Origin: a virus
Virus record (IMG/VR): IMGVR_UViG_3300036832_001336
Coordinates: 1-43,296 of that record
Direction: 5' to 3' (one strand)
DNA length: 43,296 nt
The stretch's first letter is position 1; the number at the start of each line of letters is the position of its first letter. This document shows, piece after piece, positions 1 to 7,331 of the stretch. Under the pieces are notes generated by a model. That model was not told where the DNA came from, did not search any database, and saw only the letters and a list, made by a program, of their open reading frames with translations. A program made the position numbers and the translations under genes.

Positions 1-3
1 AAG

Positions 4-234
4 GTGACACCACCTGAAGCCAAGCCTGAACCGCAGAGCCCGACCACGAAACTCCTGCAACAAATCCTTGATGTTTCCCAGGCCAACCTGGTCGTGAGCA
101 AACAGCTCCTAGAATCCGCGCAGAGCTCCAACGAATACTTGAAGCAGATCGCGGAACAGCTTACTAATTTCATCCACAATTACACCGTCACGGTTGAGCA
201 AATCGTTTTGACCAAACCGATGAAGGCGAGATAA
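4..234 (+). CDS. Small coiled-coil-like protein at window edge
   Basis: A 76-residue hypothetical protein read from a GTG codon. The middle of the protein (about residues 15-55) is rich in Leu, Gln, Ser and Glu and looks like a helical or coiled-coil segment; the N terminus is Pro-rich. I recognise no family. The start is uncertain because only three bases precede the GTG in the window, so the true start may lie upstream of the left edge. It is followed by a short gap and an Ig-like gene on the same strand, so the two are probably co-transcribed with whatever lies to the left. Confidence 0.55.
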   Translation: MTPPEAKPEPQSPTTKLLQQILDVSQANLVVSKQLLESAQSSNEYLKQIAEQLTNFIHNYTVTVEQIVLTKPMKAR

Positions 235-277
235 GCGCAAGGCGAAAACCACCAGTGAAATCGAGAGGTTTACCACC

Positions 278-616
278 ATGGCCGTTACTCCAGGCGTAGC
301 CAGCGCATTCGGCGCCACTCTTCAGGACAATGGCAACCCCATTGACTTGCCGCCTAACTCTCAATGGAAATTTTCGACCGATGATCCTACCGATGTAATC
401 CAAAACCAATCCCAAGACGGCAGCGTGATCCTCGTCACCGTCAATCCTCCGGCCGGATCCACCCGCAACACCCTGACCGTCACCGCCGACACCACCGACC
501 CTAATGGTGACGATGTGAGCGGAAGCGTGACCACGGACATTACTCCAGGCGTCACCCACACCTATAGCGTCAACGTTTCCCAAGTATTCGCACAGCAGCT
601 ACAACGCCGGCGTTAA
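278..616 (+). CDS. Small beta-rich (Ig-like) phage protein
   Basis: A 112-residue protein beginning MAVTPG, preceded by GAGAGG about ten bases before the ATG. The sequence alternates Thr/Val/Ser strands with turns such as DNGNP and TTDPNG and ends in a basic QLQRRR tail. This matches the look of small Ig-like or BIG-type domains found as decoration or adhesin modules in phages. No catalytic motif is visible. It could decorate the capsid or tail, but its distance from the structural operon leaves that open. It is convergent with the minus-strand gene at 635-934. Confidence 0.65.
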   Translation: MAVTPGVASAFGATLQDNGNPIDLPPNSQWKFSTDDPTDVIQNQSQDGSVILVTVNPPAGSTRNTLTVTADTTDPNGDDVSGSVTTDITPGVTHTYSVNVSQVFAQQLQRRR

Positions 617-640
617 CCCCTCGAGCGGAGGGTTTCAATT
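615..640. terminator. Possible bidirectional hairpin between convergent genes
   Basis: CCCTC and GAGGG arms flank a short loop just after the stop of the plus-strand gene and before the end of the minus-strand gene, with an AA/TT extension beyond a one-base bulge. The trailing T run is short (TTTC), so this is only a weak intrinsic-terminator candidate. Its position between two converging genes is what makes it plausible. Confidence 0.3.
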
Positions 641-934
641 AGGCTTGGAATCCTCCGCCGCATTCGCCGCGGCCGGCATCAGCTCGGGCGGAGCCGGATC
701 CAGGAGGCAGAGAATCGAACCGATGGGCGCGCCGGCTTCGCGCGGATCTATCGCAATGGGGTGATTCGAAGTAACCACCACCACCGAGGGGCGCATCTCT
801 GCTTGCCCATGCTTGAGCCCGGTAATCATCCCACCCTCTTTAAGCTCCGTCACGCGCCCAAAGATGAGCGGCCGCTCGAGCGAGAGCGCCACCAGGGCGC
901 CCACCTTTAAATCGTTGCCCATTGCATCCTTCAT
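635..934 (-). CDS. Hypothetical small phage protein
   Basis: A 99-residue protein starting MKDAMGND. This start is preferred over the ATG eight codons upstream because GGAGG lies about five bases before it on the minus strand (GGAGGGTCGAAATG). The first half is a compact beta-rich segment with valines and a FGRVTEL stretch, perhaps a small SH3-like or OB-like barrel; the C terminus is Pro/Ala-rich. I do not recognise a function. It is the last gene of the leftward group and converges on the Ig-like gene. Confidence 0.65.
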   Translation of the reverse strand: MKDAMGNDLKVGALVALSLERPLIFGRVTELKEGGMITGLKHGQAEMRPSVVVVTSNHPIAIDPREAGAPIGSILCLLDPAPPELMPAAANAAEDSKPN

Positions 935-982
935 TTCGACCCTCCATGCTCGGGGCATCCTATATATGGAGGCCTCCGCCCA

Positions 983-1132
983 ATGCTCACCCTAATTTTG
1001 CTTGTGTTCTCGTTCGTGTGCTTCGTGCTGGCCATCTTCTGGCCCAATCCTCCGCGCGTCAACCTGATCGCTGCAGGACTCGCCTTTTACGTTCTTTCGG
1101 TACTGCTTGGCGCCGCCCACTTCGGCCATTAA
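983..1132 (+). CDS. 49-residue two-helix membrane protein
   Basis: A short ORF encoding 49 residues with two hydrophobic helices: about residues 2-20 (MLTLILLVFSFVC...) and residues 28-44, separated by the turn WPNPPRVN. GGAGG lies about ten bases before the ATG. Small two-helix proteins of this kind are frequent in phage genomes, some being holins, but nothing here proves lysis function and the endolysin is 25 kb away. The gene lies on the opposite strand to, and inside, the minus-strand reading frame 992-1291, so at least one of the pair may be spurious. I favour this one. Confidence 0.6.
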   Translation: MLTLILLVFSFVCFVLAIFWPNPPRVNLIAAGLAFYVLSVLLGAAHFGH

Positions 1133-1291
1133 CGGCGGGTGACGCTTGCCGATTCGAAGCTGGCGTAGGAACTCCCGTTCTTGCGCCTCATTGCGCTGGC
1201 CGGCTTTCACGATGCGCAAGGCGATGCTCAGAGCAACGAGCATGAGCCCCAGGACGAGGAAGCCGATCTCGATCCAATGCAAGGCGCTCAA
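992..1291 (-). CDS. Possible single-helix membrane protein, TTG start
   Basis: A 99-residue frame whose TTG start overlaps the stop codon of the upstream replication gene (TTGA), with GGAGG six bases before it: a typical translationally coupled start. Residues 6-28 (WIEIGFLVLGLMLVALSIAL) form a convincing transmembrane helix followed by a charged segment. The last 40 residues look unlike a folded protein and are antisense to the gene at 983-1132. Either the gene is real and overlaps its antisense neighbour, or only its first half is constrained. Function unknown. Confidence 0.4.
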   Translation of the reverse strand: MSALHWIEIGFLVLGLMLVALSIALRIVKAGQRNEAQEREFLRQLRIGKRHPPLMAEVGGAKQYRKNVKGESCSDQVDARRIGPEDGQHEAHEREHKQN

Positions 1292-2427
1292 ATTGACCTC
1301 CGCGGCCGCAATTGCTTCTTGTAGCGATCGAGCGGACCGGCCGAATACTCCATTAAATCCCGTAACCATGCTCGAGGCGGCGCCGCGGGGTTAATTTCTG
1401 AATCCGCCCTGGTGCGGAGCAGCGCTTTGAACTGTGCCAGCTTCATGCTTGGAGCACCATCCAGGAAATCGGCCAGGGCGCGCCGATCCGGCATGATCCA
1501 AGGGCAACTTTCGCCGGCCGGATTCTGCCCCCGCCAGAAGGCGAAAATTTCGCTCCTGTAGGTCTCAAAACGAGGATCTTTTGCCGGAGTGTGTTTTGGG
1601 GGTCTGACCCCATTTGTTGCTCCCGGTGCAATAATTTTTGAAGGCACCGCCACGCCGTTTGTGGCACCCTCCCTGCCCGTTTCATCGTCCCGACCCTCAC
1701 GAGCCCCGCCACGAGCCTTTAACGGCGTTTTCGCCTTATTTTCGCTTTGTTTACGGCCAGGGTCCGATGCTCGGAGCTCGGGCGCCGCCATTGCTTGGCC
1801 GGCCGCGATGCTCGGAGCACCACGAGCACCGGCCATGCTCGGAGCTCGGGAAGCATCCGCGATGCTCGGAGCAACCGGAGCAACCGGGATGCTTGGAGCA
1901 TCGGCGGGAGAAATCCCCCAGGGGGCCAAGGGGGACGACCGAAGGGAGTCACCCTGAAGGGGGTTAGTAAGTACTTCTAACGGTATAGGGCATTGCTCGA
2001 GCATTTCTTGTGCAATGCTTGGAGCATCCACTTTTCCACCGTCTTTCGCCGTTTGTTTGCCTCGTTTACCCCAACGCGCATTCGCCGCTTTTACGGCTTT
2101 GTCGTGTGCTTTCCGTCGTTTAAGCATCCAGAACTCTCTTCTGCGGTCGGCGCCATGCTGATGCAAGAGCCCATCTGAGCCCGTTTCAAAGAACATGCTT
2201 AGCGATGCTTCTGCAATGCTCCAAGCATCGGGGGCTAAACGCGCGATCGAGCGCAATTGTTTGGGGTCGTTGGGTAGGGGTCCGTGCGTCCAATAGTGCA
2301 TAAGCAGGTGTAGATAGGCGCCGGATTCTTCGGTTGTAAGGTGTGCGGTATCTTGCAAATACCTCCCTATCTCTAAGGGCATCCAGGTATCAGCTTTGAA
2401 CGGAGAACGGGTAACAGGTGTACTCAT
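1288..2427 (-). CDS. DUF1376 replication-type protein
   Basis: A 379-residue protein. Residues about 12-110 (WMPLEIGRYLQDTAHLTTEE..., then LLMHYWTHGPLPND) match the DUF1376 domain found in phage replication regions, where such proteins occupy the place of lambda O-type initiators. The middle (about residues 135-260) is low complexity with repeated APSI/APSM motifs, and the C terminus (about 285-375) is a second folded domain with FWRGQNP and AWLRDLMEY. The APS repeats are encoded by tandem copies of the 13-bp palindromic repeat described separately. Lambda carries its origin as iterons inside gene O, so this gene may hold the replication origin. The DnaC-like loader at 35.3 kb would be its partner. 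The role is inferred from family and layout. Confidence 0.7.
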   Translation of the reverse strand: MSTPVTRSPFKADTWMPLEIGRYLQDTAHLTTEESGAYLHLLMHYWTHGPLPNDPKQLRSIARLAPDAWSIAEASLSMFFETGSDGLLHQHGADRRREFWMLKRRKAHDKAVKAANARWGKRGKQTAKDGGKVDAPSIAQEMLEQCPIPLEVLTNPLQGDSLRSSPLAPWGISPADAPSIPVAPVAPSIADASRAPSMAGARGAPSIAAGQAMAAPELRASDPGRKQSENKAKTPLKARGGAREGRDDETGREGATNGVAVPSKIIAPGATNGVRPPKHTPAKDPRFETYRSEIFAFWRGQNPAGESCPWIMPDRRALADFLDGAPSMKLAQFKALLRTRADSEINPAAPPRAWLRDLMEYSAGPLDRYKKQLRPRRSI

Positions 2428-2549
2428 GGCGGCAAACCTGAGTCCCCTACACGGTTGGTTCTACCGGAATGCTTGGAGCATCCAGCAGGAGGAATGCTCG
2501 ACTGTAGGGGAGGGAGAAGGCCGAGCACACCCCTAAGTCTTTTAAATCA

Positions 2550-2780
2550 TCACGCTGACAGGCTTATTCTCTCGCCGCTGATAAATTCCGCGAGCAGATC
2601 GTCTACCGGCGCGCTCATGACACGTTTGGCTGTGCCTGATGCACAAGCAACCACGAAGCGATTGAAGCTCAAACCGCGGCGCGCGGCCGCGGATCTCACG
2701 AGCTCCATTTCAGCCTTGTTTGTAAAGCGAATGCGTGTGCTTACAGAAGGATCCTTGCAGGACTTTCGTGCGTTATTCAT
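2550..2780 (-). CDS. Small ribbon-helix-helix-like DNA-binding protein
   Basis: A 76-residue basic protein. Residues 14-52 read TRIRFTNKAEMELVRSAAAR then GLSFNRFVVACA, the pattern of an Arc/CopG or DUF1778-like fold: one strand followed by two helices with a GLS-N turn. Such proteins bind operators as dimers. It sits upstream of the DUF1376 gene on the same strand and divergent from the DUF1064 gene, a good position for an autoregulator of both. No clear ribosome-binding site precedes the ATG, and a promoter-like -10 lies only eight bases away, so it may be translated from a leaderless message. The closest palindromic repeats are plausible targets, but that is a guess. Confidence 0.55.
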   Translation of the reverse strand: MNNARKSCKDPSVSTRIRFTNKAEMELVRSAAARRGLSFNRFVVACASGTAKRVMSAPVDDLLAEFISGERISLSA

Positions 2781-2823
2781 AGGGGCGAAATCTACGCAAA
2801 AAGGTACAATAATGCAACCCTAA
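2781..2823. promoter_or_regulatory. Divergent promoter region
   Basis: The 43 bases between the divergent genes at 2780 and 2824 hold, on the minus strand, TTGCAT and TAGATT separated by 17 bases. On the plus strand TACAAT lies at 2805-2810. Neither gene has a good Shine-Dalgarno sequence, and both -10-like boxes lie close to the start codons. The matches to sigma-70 consensus are partial. Confidence 0.35.
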
Positions 2824-3198
2824 ATGCCCCGACTCACCCGAGATGCGGAGCGCCAAGCATGGACAAATTTCGTGCTTGGAGCACCATGCACTGAGGAAAA
2901 AAATAAGTACGGGAACCGGCGCCAAGGCAAGTACCCCTCGATGCATGAAGCAGAGGTAGCAACCATGCTTGCAGCTCTCCATGCTTCGGGCAAAATTACC
3001 GAGCTCAAAGAACAAGTGAAATTTGTGCTTGTGGCAGGACGGGAAGACGTGGCCGGCGTGAGCTACGTTGCGGACTTTACGTACTTGGAGCATGGGCGCC
3101 TTCATGTGCTCGATGCAAAGGGCTACAAAAACGCCATCTATCGACTGAAAAAACGCCTCATGTTCCTGATTCATAACATTCGAATCGAGGAGGTTTGA
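2824..3198 (+). CDS. DUF1064 family (endonuclease-like) protein
   Basis: A 124-residue protein with the DUF1064 pattern: KYGNRR near residue 28, PSMHEAEVATMLAAL (the SKxEA-like helix) near 38-52, then LKEQVKFVLV, then VSYVADFTYLE and HVLDAKGY near 76-100. The ordering E...D...DxK resembles a PD-(D/E)XK restriction-endonuclease-like core, and family members are usually annotated as phage nucleases or Holliday-junction-type enzymes of unknown substrate. It is the first gene of a plus-strand group of small proteins with close spacing. The ATG is only 14 bases downstream of a TACAAT box and lacks a Shine-Dalgarno sequence. Confidence 0.7.
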   Translation: MPRLTRDAERQAWTNFVLGAPCTEEKNKYGNRRQGKYPSMHEAEVATMLAALHASGKITELKEQVKFVLVAGREDVAGVSYVADFTYLEHGRLHVLDAKGYKNAIYRLKKRLMFLIHNIRIEEV

Positions 3199-3200
3199 CG

Positions 3201-3380
3201 GTGCAAAATCAGGAACTCAAAGAAGAGATTGCGCTCATAGAGAAATTAGTAAAAGACGCTGAGGCATTCTCGAAAAACAAGAATTTTACCCCGTCGCATC
3301 GCAGTGCGTGTGCAGAAGAAGGCAAAGTGTTTAAGCGTGTTTTAGATAAATTGCGCTCCTTCGAGAATCGAGGAGGTTAA
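3201..3380 (+). CDS. Small helical hypothetical protein
   Basis: A 59-residue charged, helical protein (QELKEEIALIEKLVKDAEAF) with no recognised domain. I chose GTG at 3201 because GAGGAGG ends seven bases before it; a TTG at 3195 would sit directly on that sequence. It follows the DUF1064 gene by two bases and precedes the zinc-ribbon gene, whose start uses the same GGAGGTT-GTG arrangement, so the three are probably one transcript. Confidence 0.6.
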   Translation: MQNQELKEEIALIEKLVKDAEAFSKNKNFTPSHRSACAEEGKVFKRVLDKLRSFENRGG

Positions 3381-3383
3381 ACA

Positions 3384-3593
3384 GTGCAACATCACTTTCC
3401 GAAATCGACCGTGGAAGCCTCGATGTGGTGCCAGAAATGCCACCGCGATACTGTTTGGACAATCGCCGGAGGCCGGCCGATGCACTGCACCGTTTGTCAG
3501 GCCAAACCCCCCGACCCGCCGCCGCCGCGGCGCCGCAAGAAGGCGGAGCCCGAGCCCATGTTTGATTTCACGGAGGATCCTAAAAATGGCTGA
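3384..3593 (+). CDS. Small zinc-ribbon protein
   Basis: A 69-residue protein with two CxxC knuckles, WCQKC near residue 15 and HCTVC near residue 33, forming a zinc ribbon. A Pro-rich linker, a basic PRRRKK patch and an acidic tail follow. GTG start with GAGGAGG seven to eight bases upstream. Small zinc ribbons like this are common in phage early regions and usually bind nucleic acid or a host protein; the partner cannot be inferred here. Its end overlaps the next gene by eight bases. Confidence 0.65.
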   Translation: MQHHFPKSTVEASMWCQKCHRDTVWTIAGGRPMHCTVCQAKPPDPPPPRRRKKAEPEPMFDFTEDPKNG

Positions 3594-3894
3594 GTTTTGG
3601 GTAAACGGAATTGTCGCGCGCAGGGACCATCAGCCCTACATCCAGCTCTCCAATGAGAAGGGGATGATTGCGCAAATGAGCATGGCCCAGGCGCACAAGG
3701 TTGCGATGGATATTTTGACGATGGCGGCGCGCACCGAAATGGACGCCATGCTTTTGCGCTTTTGCTCGGAGAAGCTAGAAAACGAAAACGCCGGCCAGGG
3801 CATGATGGTTCTTTTCCGCGATTACCGGATGGAACTCGACCAGGAAAAAGTTGAAGGCATGATGCAGGATCCCGACAGCGGAGAAATCAAATGA
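3586..3894 (+). CDS. Hypothetical phage protein
   Basis: A 102-residue protein beginning MAEFWVNG. This ATG is preferred over one eight codons upstream because GGAGG lies ten bases before it and the start overlaps the preceding gene slightly. The N-terminal third is beta-like (YIQLSNEKGMIAQMS), followed by two amphipathic helices rich in Met and an acidic C terminus. No family recognised. The stop overlaps the next start as ATGA, indicating translational coupling. Confidence 0.65.
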   Translation: MAEFWVNGIVARRDHQPYIQLSNEKGMIAQMSMAQAHKVAMDILTMAARTEMDAMLLRFCSEKLENENAGQGMMVLFRDYRMELDQEKVEGMMQDPDSGEIK

Positions 3895-4199
3895 AAGAGC
3901 AAGTCTTCTATTGCGTCATCTGCAAGAAGCAAATTGACGACGAGCGCGTAATTCGCAAATCGGTTACATGCTCGGACGAACACGCGAAGGAGCTCAAGAA
4001 TCGGCGCCGGCGTGTGCGCGATCTTACCCGTTGCCGCAACTGTAACCGGCCCTCAACTCCCGAGGAGCGGAAAAGCTATTCCGCATGGCGCCGCACTCTG
4101 CCGGAGTCGAAACGCGGCCGCAAGAAAGGCCAAAAAAACAAACCCAAACCGCCCAAGCCTGAGCAATTGACTTTGGCCAACGAAATCACGATTAACTAA
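3891..4199 (+). CDS. Small zinc-finger basic protein
   Basis: A 102-residue, strongly basic protein. It has two Cys-rich clusters: YCVICKK (residues 8-13) with a following TCSDEH, the treble-clef-like arrangement, and RCRNCNR near residues 48-53. A Lys-rich tail with PKPPKP follows. The layout suggests nucleic-acid binding. It is the last gene before an 81-base gap and the structural operon, where small terminase or HNH genes often sit, but no HNH motif is present and I cannot assign a small-terminase role. Confidence 0.6.
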   Translation: MKEQVFYCVICKKQIDDERVIRKSVTCSDEHAKELKNRRRRVRDLTRCRNCNRPSTPEERKSYSAWRRTLPESKRGRKKGQKNKPKPPKPEQLTLANEITIN

Positions 4200-4280
4200 A
4201 TTCGCTTGCACAATCCGAGCGATCGCGTAAAAGTTTGAAGTCAGGTCGCCCCGCATCCTTCCGAGAGGGGTACTTCGACA

Positions 4281-4853
4281 ATGAGCAGTGCAGCCATCAG
4301 ACGCGCGGCGCCGGCTAACCCGGTGACTGCCAGTGTAGCCACCGCACAAATGTTCACCCTAGCTTCTAATCCGCTGCTTGCGGTATCGCTAGGGGTTCCC
4401 GGCAAATTGGCACTCGAGGGCAAACAATTCCGAGTGCGCGCGGAAGGCAACATGCAAACCGCGGGAGCCTTCACCGCCAAAGCCTCACTCGTGGCCGCCC
4501 TGGCGCTACCCGCAACCCCGCTCACGATTGGCAACTGGACGTTGTTCGGAGCAGGTACCGCGCGCACCGTTTCCACGGCATGGTCCCCCTGGTGGATTCA
4601 AGCGGATCTCATTTTTGACTCGAGCAGCGGCGCCGTTCAAGGTGTATTCAGCCAGATGGTGAATAATCTCTTCGACGCGCCGGCCGCACTCTCTAACCAG
4701 CTAACCGGAGTCAACGGCACCAACGTGATTGTTACCCAGGCCTCGACGCCGGTAGCGCCCACGGATCCGGTGTTTTTCCTGGGCGTAGCTCTCACCTTTG
4801 GAACGGCCGGCGCCAATGTCGGCAATCTCATGAACTTCGAAATCGGATTTTAG
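4281..4853 (+). CDS. Putative virion structural protein
   Basis: A 190-residue protein rich in Ala, Val, Thr and Gly with alternating beta-like stretches (VSLGVPGKLALEGKQFRVRAEG, TAWSPWWIQADLIFD split here by intervening residues) and no catalytic motif. Its composition is that of a beta-sandwich coat, decoration or head-fibre protein. GAGAGG precedes the ATG by about 13 bases. It is followed at once by a strong terminator, so it can be expressed separately from the terminase gene, which is common for abundant decoration proteins. The exact role is unknown. Confidence 0.55.
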   Translation: MSSAAIRRAAPANPVTASVATAQMFTLASNPLLAVSLGVPGKLALEGKQFRVRAEGNMQTAGAFTAKASLVAALALPATPLTIGNWTLFGAGTARTVSTAWSPWWIQADLIFDSSSGAVQGVFSQMVNNLFDAPAALSNQLTGVNGTNVIVTQASTPVAPTDPVFFLGVALTFGTAGANVGNLMNFEIGF

Positions 4854-4878
4854 GCCGCGGAGGGGAGAACCGCAGCTC

Positions 4879-4911
4879 CGGCCGCGCGGGGCAACAACGC
4901 GCGGCCGTTTT
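4879..4911 (+). terminator. Rho-independent terminator after structural gene
   Basis: A perfect 10-bp GC-only stem (4879-4888 with 4898-4907) encloses a nine-base loop and is followed by TTTT. It sits 26 bases after the preceding stop and 26 bases before the next gene. Downstream genes therefore need read-through or their own promoter. Confidence 0.6.
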
Positions 4912-4936
4912 CCTATTCCCAAAGCGAGGGAGAAAT

Positions 4937-5275
4937 ATGGCTGACGAAGTACGTCACGCACTCGGCGGAGGCAAGAAATCCGGCAAGACCCACACTCACG
5001 GCGTCCACTACGAGCGCGCCGGCAATGGCGGATTCATCGCGCACGTTCACAAGCATCACGGCAAGGGGCCACATTCAGAAGGCCACAGCCACACCGAAGA
5101 ACATGCACTCCCCGATCAGGAAGCCGCGGGAGAGCATTTCGATGAGCACATGGGTGATCAGCCGGCAGTAGGCGCGATGCCGCCCCAGGGAGCTCCCGAC
5201 CAGGGCGAACCGCAAGAGGCGGCCGCGGGAGCAGGAGCAGGGCCAGGCGCCGGCGCCGGTATGCCAGGGATGTAG
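4937..5275 (+). CDS. His-rich small phage protein upstream of terminase
   Basis: A 112-residue protein with a striking His content in the first half (THTHGVHYE, HVHKHHGKGPHSEGHSHTEEH) and an Ala/Gly/Pro low-complexity tail ending GAGAGAGMPGM. The His-rich part could bind metal. Proteins of this look occur beside terminase or portal genes in other podovirus-like genomes, but no function is established to my knowledge. GAGGGAGAA precedes the ATG by a few bases. It lies four bases before the terminase gene. Confidence 0.6.
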   Translation: MADEVRHALGGGKKSGKTHTHGVHYERAGNGGFIAHVHKHHGKGPHSEGHSHTEEHALPDQEAAGEHFDEHMGDQPAVGAMPPQGAPDQGEPQEAAAGAGAGPGAGAGMPGM

Positions 5276-5279
5276 GCCC

Positions 5280-6935
5280 ATGGAAATCGACGTTGCGCGG
5301 CTCGAGGATGACTCCGCCTATCGGGAAACGATCCGATGGCGAATGCAGACGGATCTTTTTTGGCTGGCAAAATACGCGCTCGGCTATGACAAACTCACCA
5401 CGGAATGGCATCAGCCCGTTGCCGATGTATTTGTCAAAAAGGATCCGCGCAAGCCATTCGAGCAGCAGACGCGACAACGCCGGCGCATTCTCCTACTTCC
5501 CCGCAAGACCTACAAAACCACGTTCAATATCTGCGATGGCGTGCAGTGGATTCTTTGCTTTCCTGAAATTGCCATCATGGCAATGTGTGCCTCTAATTCC
5601 TCCGATGCGCCACTCGCTGACGCTTTTGTCGCAGAGATGGCGAGTCACTTCTACTGCCCTCCAGGAGCTCCGCGCAAGCCGCTCCACATCTGTTTCCCCG
5701 AGCATGTTTTAACGAAGTTCCCCAAGGCCGGCGAATTTATCACGCCGGCGAGACAGAAATTTCGCCGCGACCCGACCATGAAAGGTGTGTCAATCGAGCA
5801 ATCGTTATCGGGTTTCCACCCCGACATTATTAAGTCCGAGGACGTTCAGGATAATAGGAATAGCCAAACTCCCTTTGGTTTGCGCAAGGTGCGGCAAAAT
5901 TTTTATATCAATCTCAAGATGCTCGGAGAAAGTGGGCTCCTCGATGTTACAGGTACGCGCTATGGCCCGATGGATCTCTATGGAGACATGCTACAGAAGG
6001 CCGGCGAGGAAACCATTGTGCTCTGGCGGCCGGCCTACATTCGCAAGCCGCACGCACTCAAACTCGAGGACGACGAGCTCCTAGAACAAGACGTGATTTT
6101 GCAATTCCCCGAACAACTATCCTGGGAGTTTTTGAGAAGTGAAAAAGGCCTCGACGAATCCAGTTGGTGGACGCAGTACATGAACGTGGCGGAGGGGAAT
6201 TTTCACCCCACCTTCCCGCTCGAGCGCTTGAACGCAGCCAAGACCGAAGAAGAAGAGACGCGCGACCACGGCGGAACTATCCATATCAGTTGGCGCCTCG
6301 AGTACGCAGAATGCAGGTATGCGGCCGGTTGCGTGGGCGTCGAACGCGACGGAAGAATGACCATTTTAGAAGTGATCCGCGGCCAATTCGCGCCCACCGC
6401 ATTGTCACGGCGCATTGTGGCCACCGCGAAGGCCTGGGAGGCGCACCGCATCGAGATCGAAGACACTCCTGGCGCCCGTTCGATGCTCCAGCATATTCGC
6501 AATGAAGCCCTCGAGGCCGATTGGCGCATAGAGATCAGTTGGGCGGAATTTCTGCAAGATGAGACGGCGCGCGCCCTGGCCATCAAAAGCGCGGAGCCCC
6601 ATTTGCTTGCCGGCCGGCTTTTGTTTGCCGATGGCATCGCGAACATGCAGGAGATTTTCCGCCAGCTCTATCACTTCGGCATGATTGATGATTTTGAAGT
6701 GGCCAGCGTAGTCGCGCGCGTGGCCATGCACTTGCCTCCGTCGATCGCCGCGGAAGGATTTGAGGTACAAGACGAGGAAGCGTTTCAGAGCTACATTGAG
6801 CAAGACGCATACAACCGGGTTTTCGGCAAAGGCGAAATCAAGGAAGAGATTTTTGAGGAGCCAGAGCAGGAATGGGAACCGGCCGGCAATACCCAAGGCC
6901 TCAGCGGCGATTTCATGCCAGGATTATCAGGATGA
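5280..6935 (+). CDS. Terminase large subunit
   Basis: A 551-residue DNA-packaging motor. The ATPase domain carries a deviant Walker A, LPRKTYKTT (residues 73-81), and a Walker B-like strand DIIKSEDV (182-189) with the E-D pair. The C-terminal half has the expected RNase H-like nuclease pattern: VGVERDGRMTILEVIRG near residues 354-370, then IEIEDTPGARSM near 397-408, and a late acidic segment DDFEVASVV near 468-476. Length is normal for phage TerL. The enzyme would cut concatemers and pump DNA through the portal encoded at 7344. No small subunit is recognised. Its stop overlaps the next start as ATGA. Confidence 0.92.
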   Translation: MEIDVARLEDDSAYRETIRWRMQTDLFWLAKYALGYDKLTTEWHQPVADVFVKKDPRKPFEQQTRQRRRILLLPRKTYKTTFNICDGVQWILCFPEIAIMAMCASNSSDAPLADAFVAEMASHFYCPPGAPRKPLHICFPEHVLTKFPKAGEFITPARQKFRRDPTMKGVSIEQSLSGFHPDIIKSEDVQDNRNSQTPFGLRKVRQNFYINLKMLGESGLLDVTGTRYGPMDLYGDMLQKAGEETIVLWRPAYIRKPHALKLEDDELLEQDVILQFPEQLSWEFLRSEKGLDESSWWTQYMNVAEGNFHPTFPLERLNAAKTEEEETRDHGGTIHISWRLEYAECRYAAGCVGVERDGRMTILEVIRGQFAPTALSRRIVATAKAWEAHRIEIEDTPGARSMLQHIRNEALEADWRIEISWAEFLQDETARALAIKSAEPHLLAGRLLFADGIANMQEIFRQLYHFGMIDDFEVASVVARVAMHLPPSIAAEGFEVQDEEAFQSYIEQDAYNRVFGKGEIKEEIFEEPEQEWEPAGNTQGLSGDFMPGLSG

Positions 6936-7111
6936 CTCTAACCACCACATTGCGGGTTGAACTTCTCAACGTGCGCAGCCAGATCGAGCACAAGATGGAA
7001 GAGTCGAGGCATATAGCCGCGGAGGTTGTGGAACTGACGAAGCGCAGGGATGAACTGTTACGGCAAATTTCATTTAGAGAACTTGAGGAGAACGATGAAA
7101 ATCACGATTGA
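6932..7111 (+). CDS. Small coiled-coil protein
   Basis: A 59-residue protein, almost entirely helical with heptad-like spacing (LRVELLNVRSQIEHKMEESR) and an acidic end. The start is the ATG in the ATGA overlap with the terminase stop, so translation is probably coupled. No family recognised. Its location between terminase and portal would fit a small packaging or portal-associated factor, but nothing in the sequence proves this. Confidence 0.6.
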   Translation: MTLTTTLRVELLNVRSQIEHKMEESRHIAAEVVELTKRRDELLRQISFRELEENDENHD

Positions 7112-7331
7112 AAGCACTGACCGACTTGTAACCATCAGCGACGGCGCGAACCGTTGCGAGATCCCCGCGCGCGTGTGGGAAGGCACCACGGAAAGCGGCA
7201 TTCCGGTTAGTGTCCTGGTTACGCGCATTGCGGCTTCGATCGCGCACAACCAAGCAGAGTTTGAAAAGCAGCTTCAAGAATGCCGGCCACCGACGATGCA
7301 CGAGGTTTACCCACTGAGGATGATTCTCTAA
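7095..7331 (+). CDS. Hypothetical protein between terminase and portal
   Basis: A 78-residue protein starting MKITIEST. The ATG at 7095 is chosen because TTGAGGAG lies a few bases upstream; it overlaps the previous gene by 17 bases in another frame. The first half is beta-like (LVTISDGANRCEIPARVW) and the rest is helical. No recognised domain. It belongs to the tightly packed terminase-portal group. Confidence 0.6.
   Translation: MKITIESTDRLVTISDGANRCEIPARVWEGTTESGIPVSVLVTRIAASIAHNQAEFEKQLQECRPPTMHEVYPLRMIL

Larger units (their letters stand above)
1445..2884. repeat. Dispersed 13-bp palindromic repeat ATGCTYGGAGCAT
   Basis: Copies or near copies of a 13-mer with arms ATGCT and AGCAT around a three-base centre lie at 1445-1457, 1767-1779, 1808-1820, 1835-1847, 1862-1874, 1889-1901, 1992-2004, 2015-2027, 2216-2228 (opposite orientation), 2469-2481 and 2872-2884. 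A further variant is at 946-958. The densest cluster (1767-1901) has spacings of 27 bases three times in succession (1808, 1835, 1862, 1889). Most copies fall inside the DUF1376 gene. They look like protein-binding iterons or operators. Function is inferred. Confidence 0.65.
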
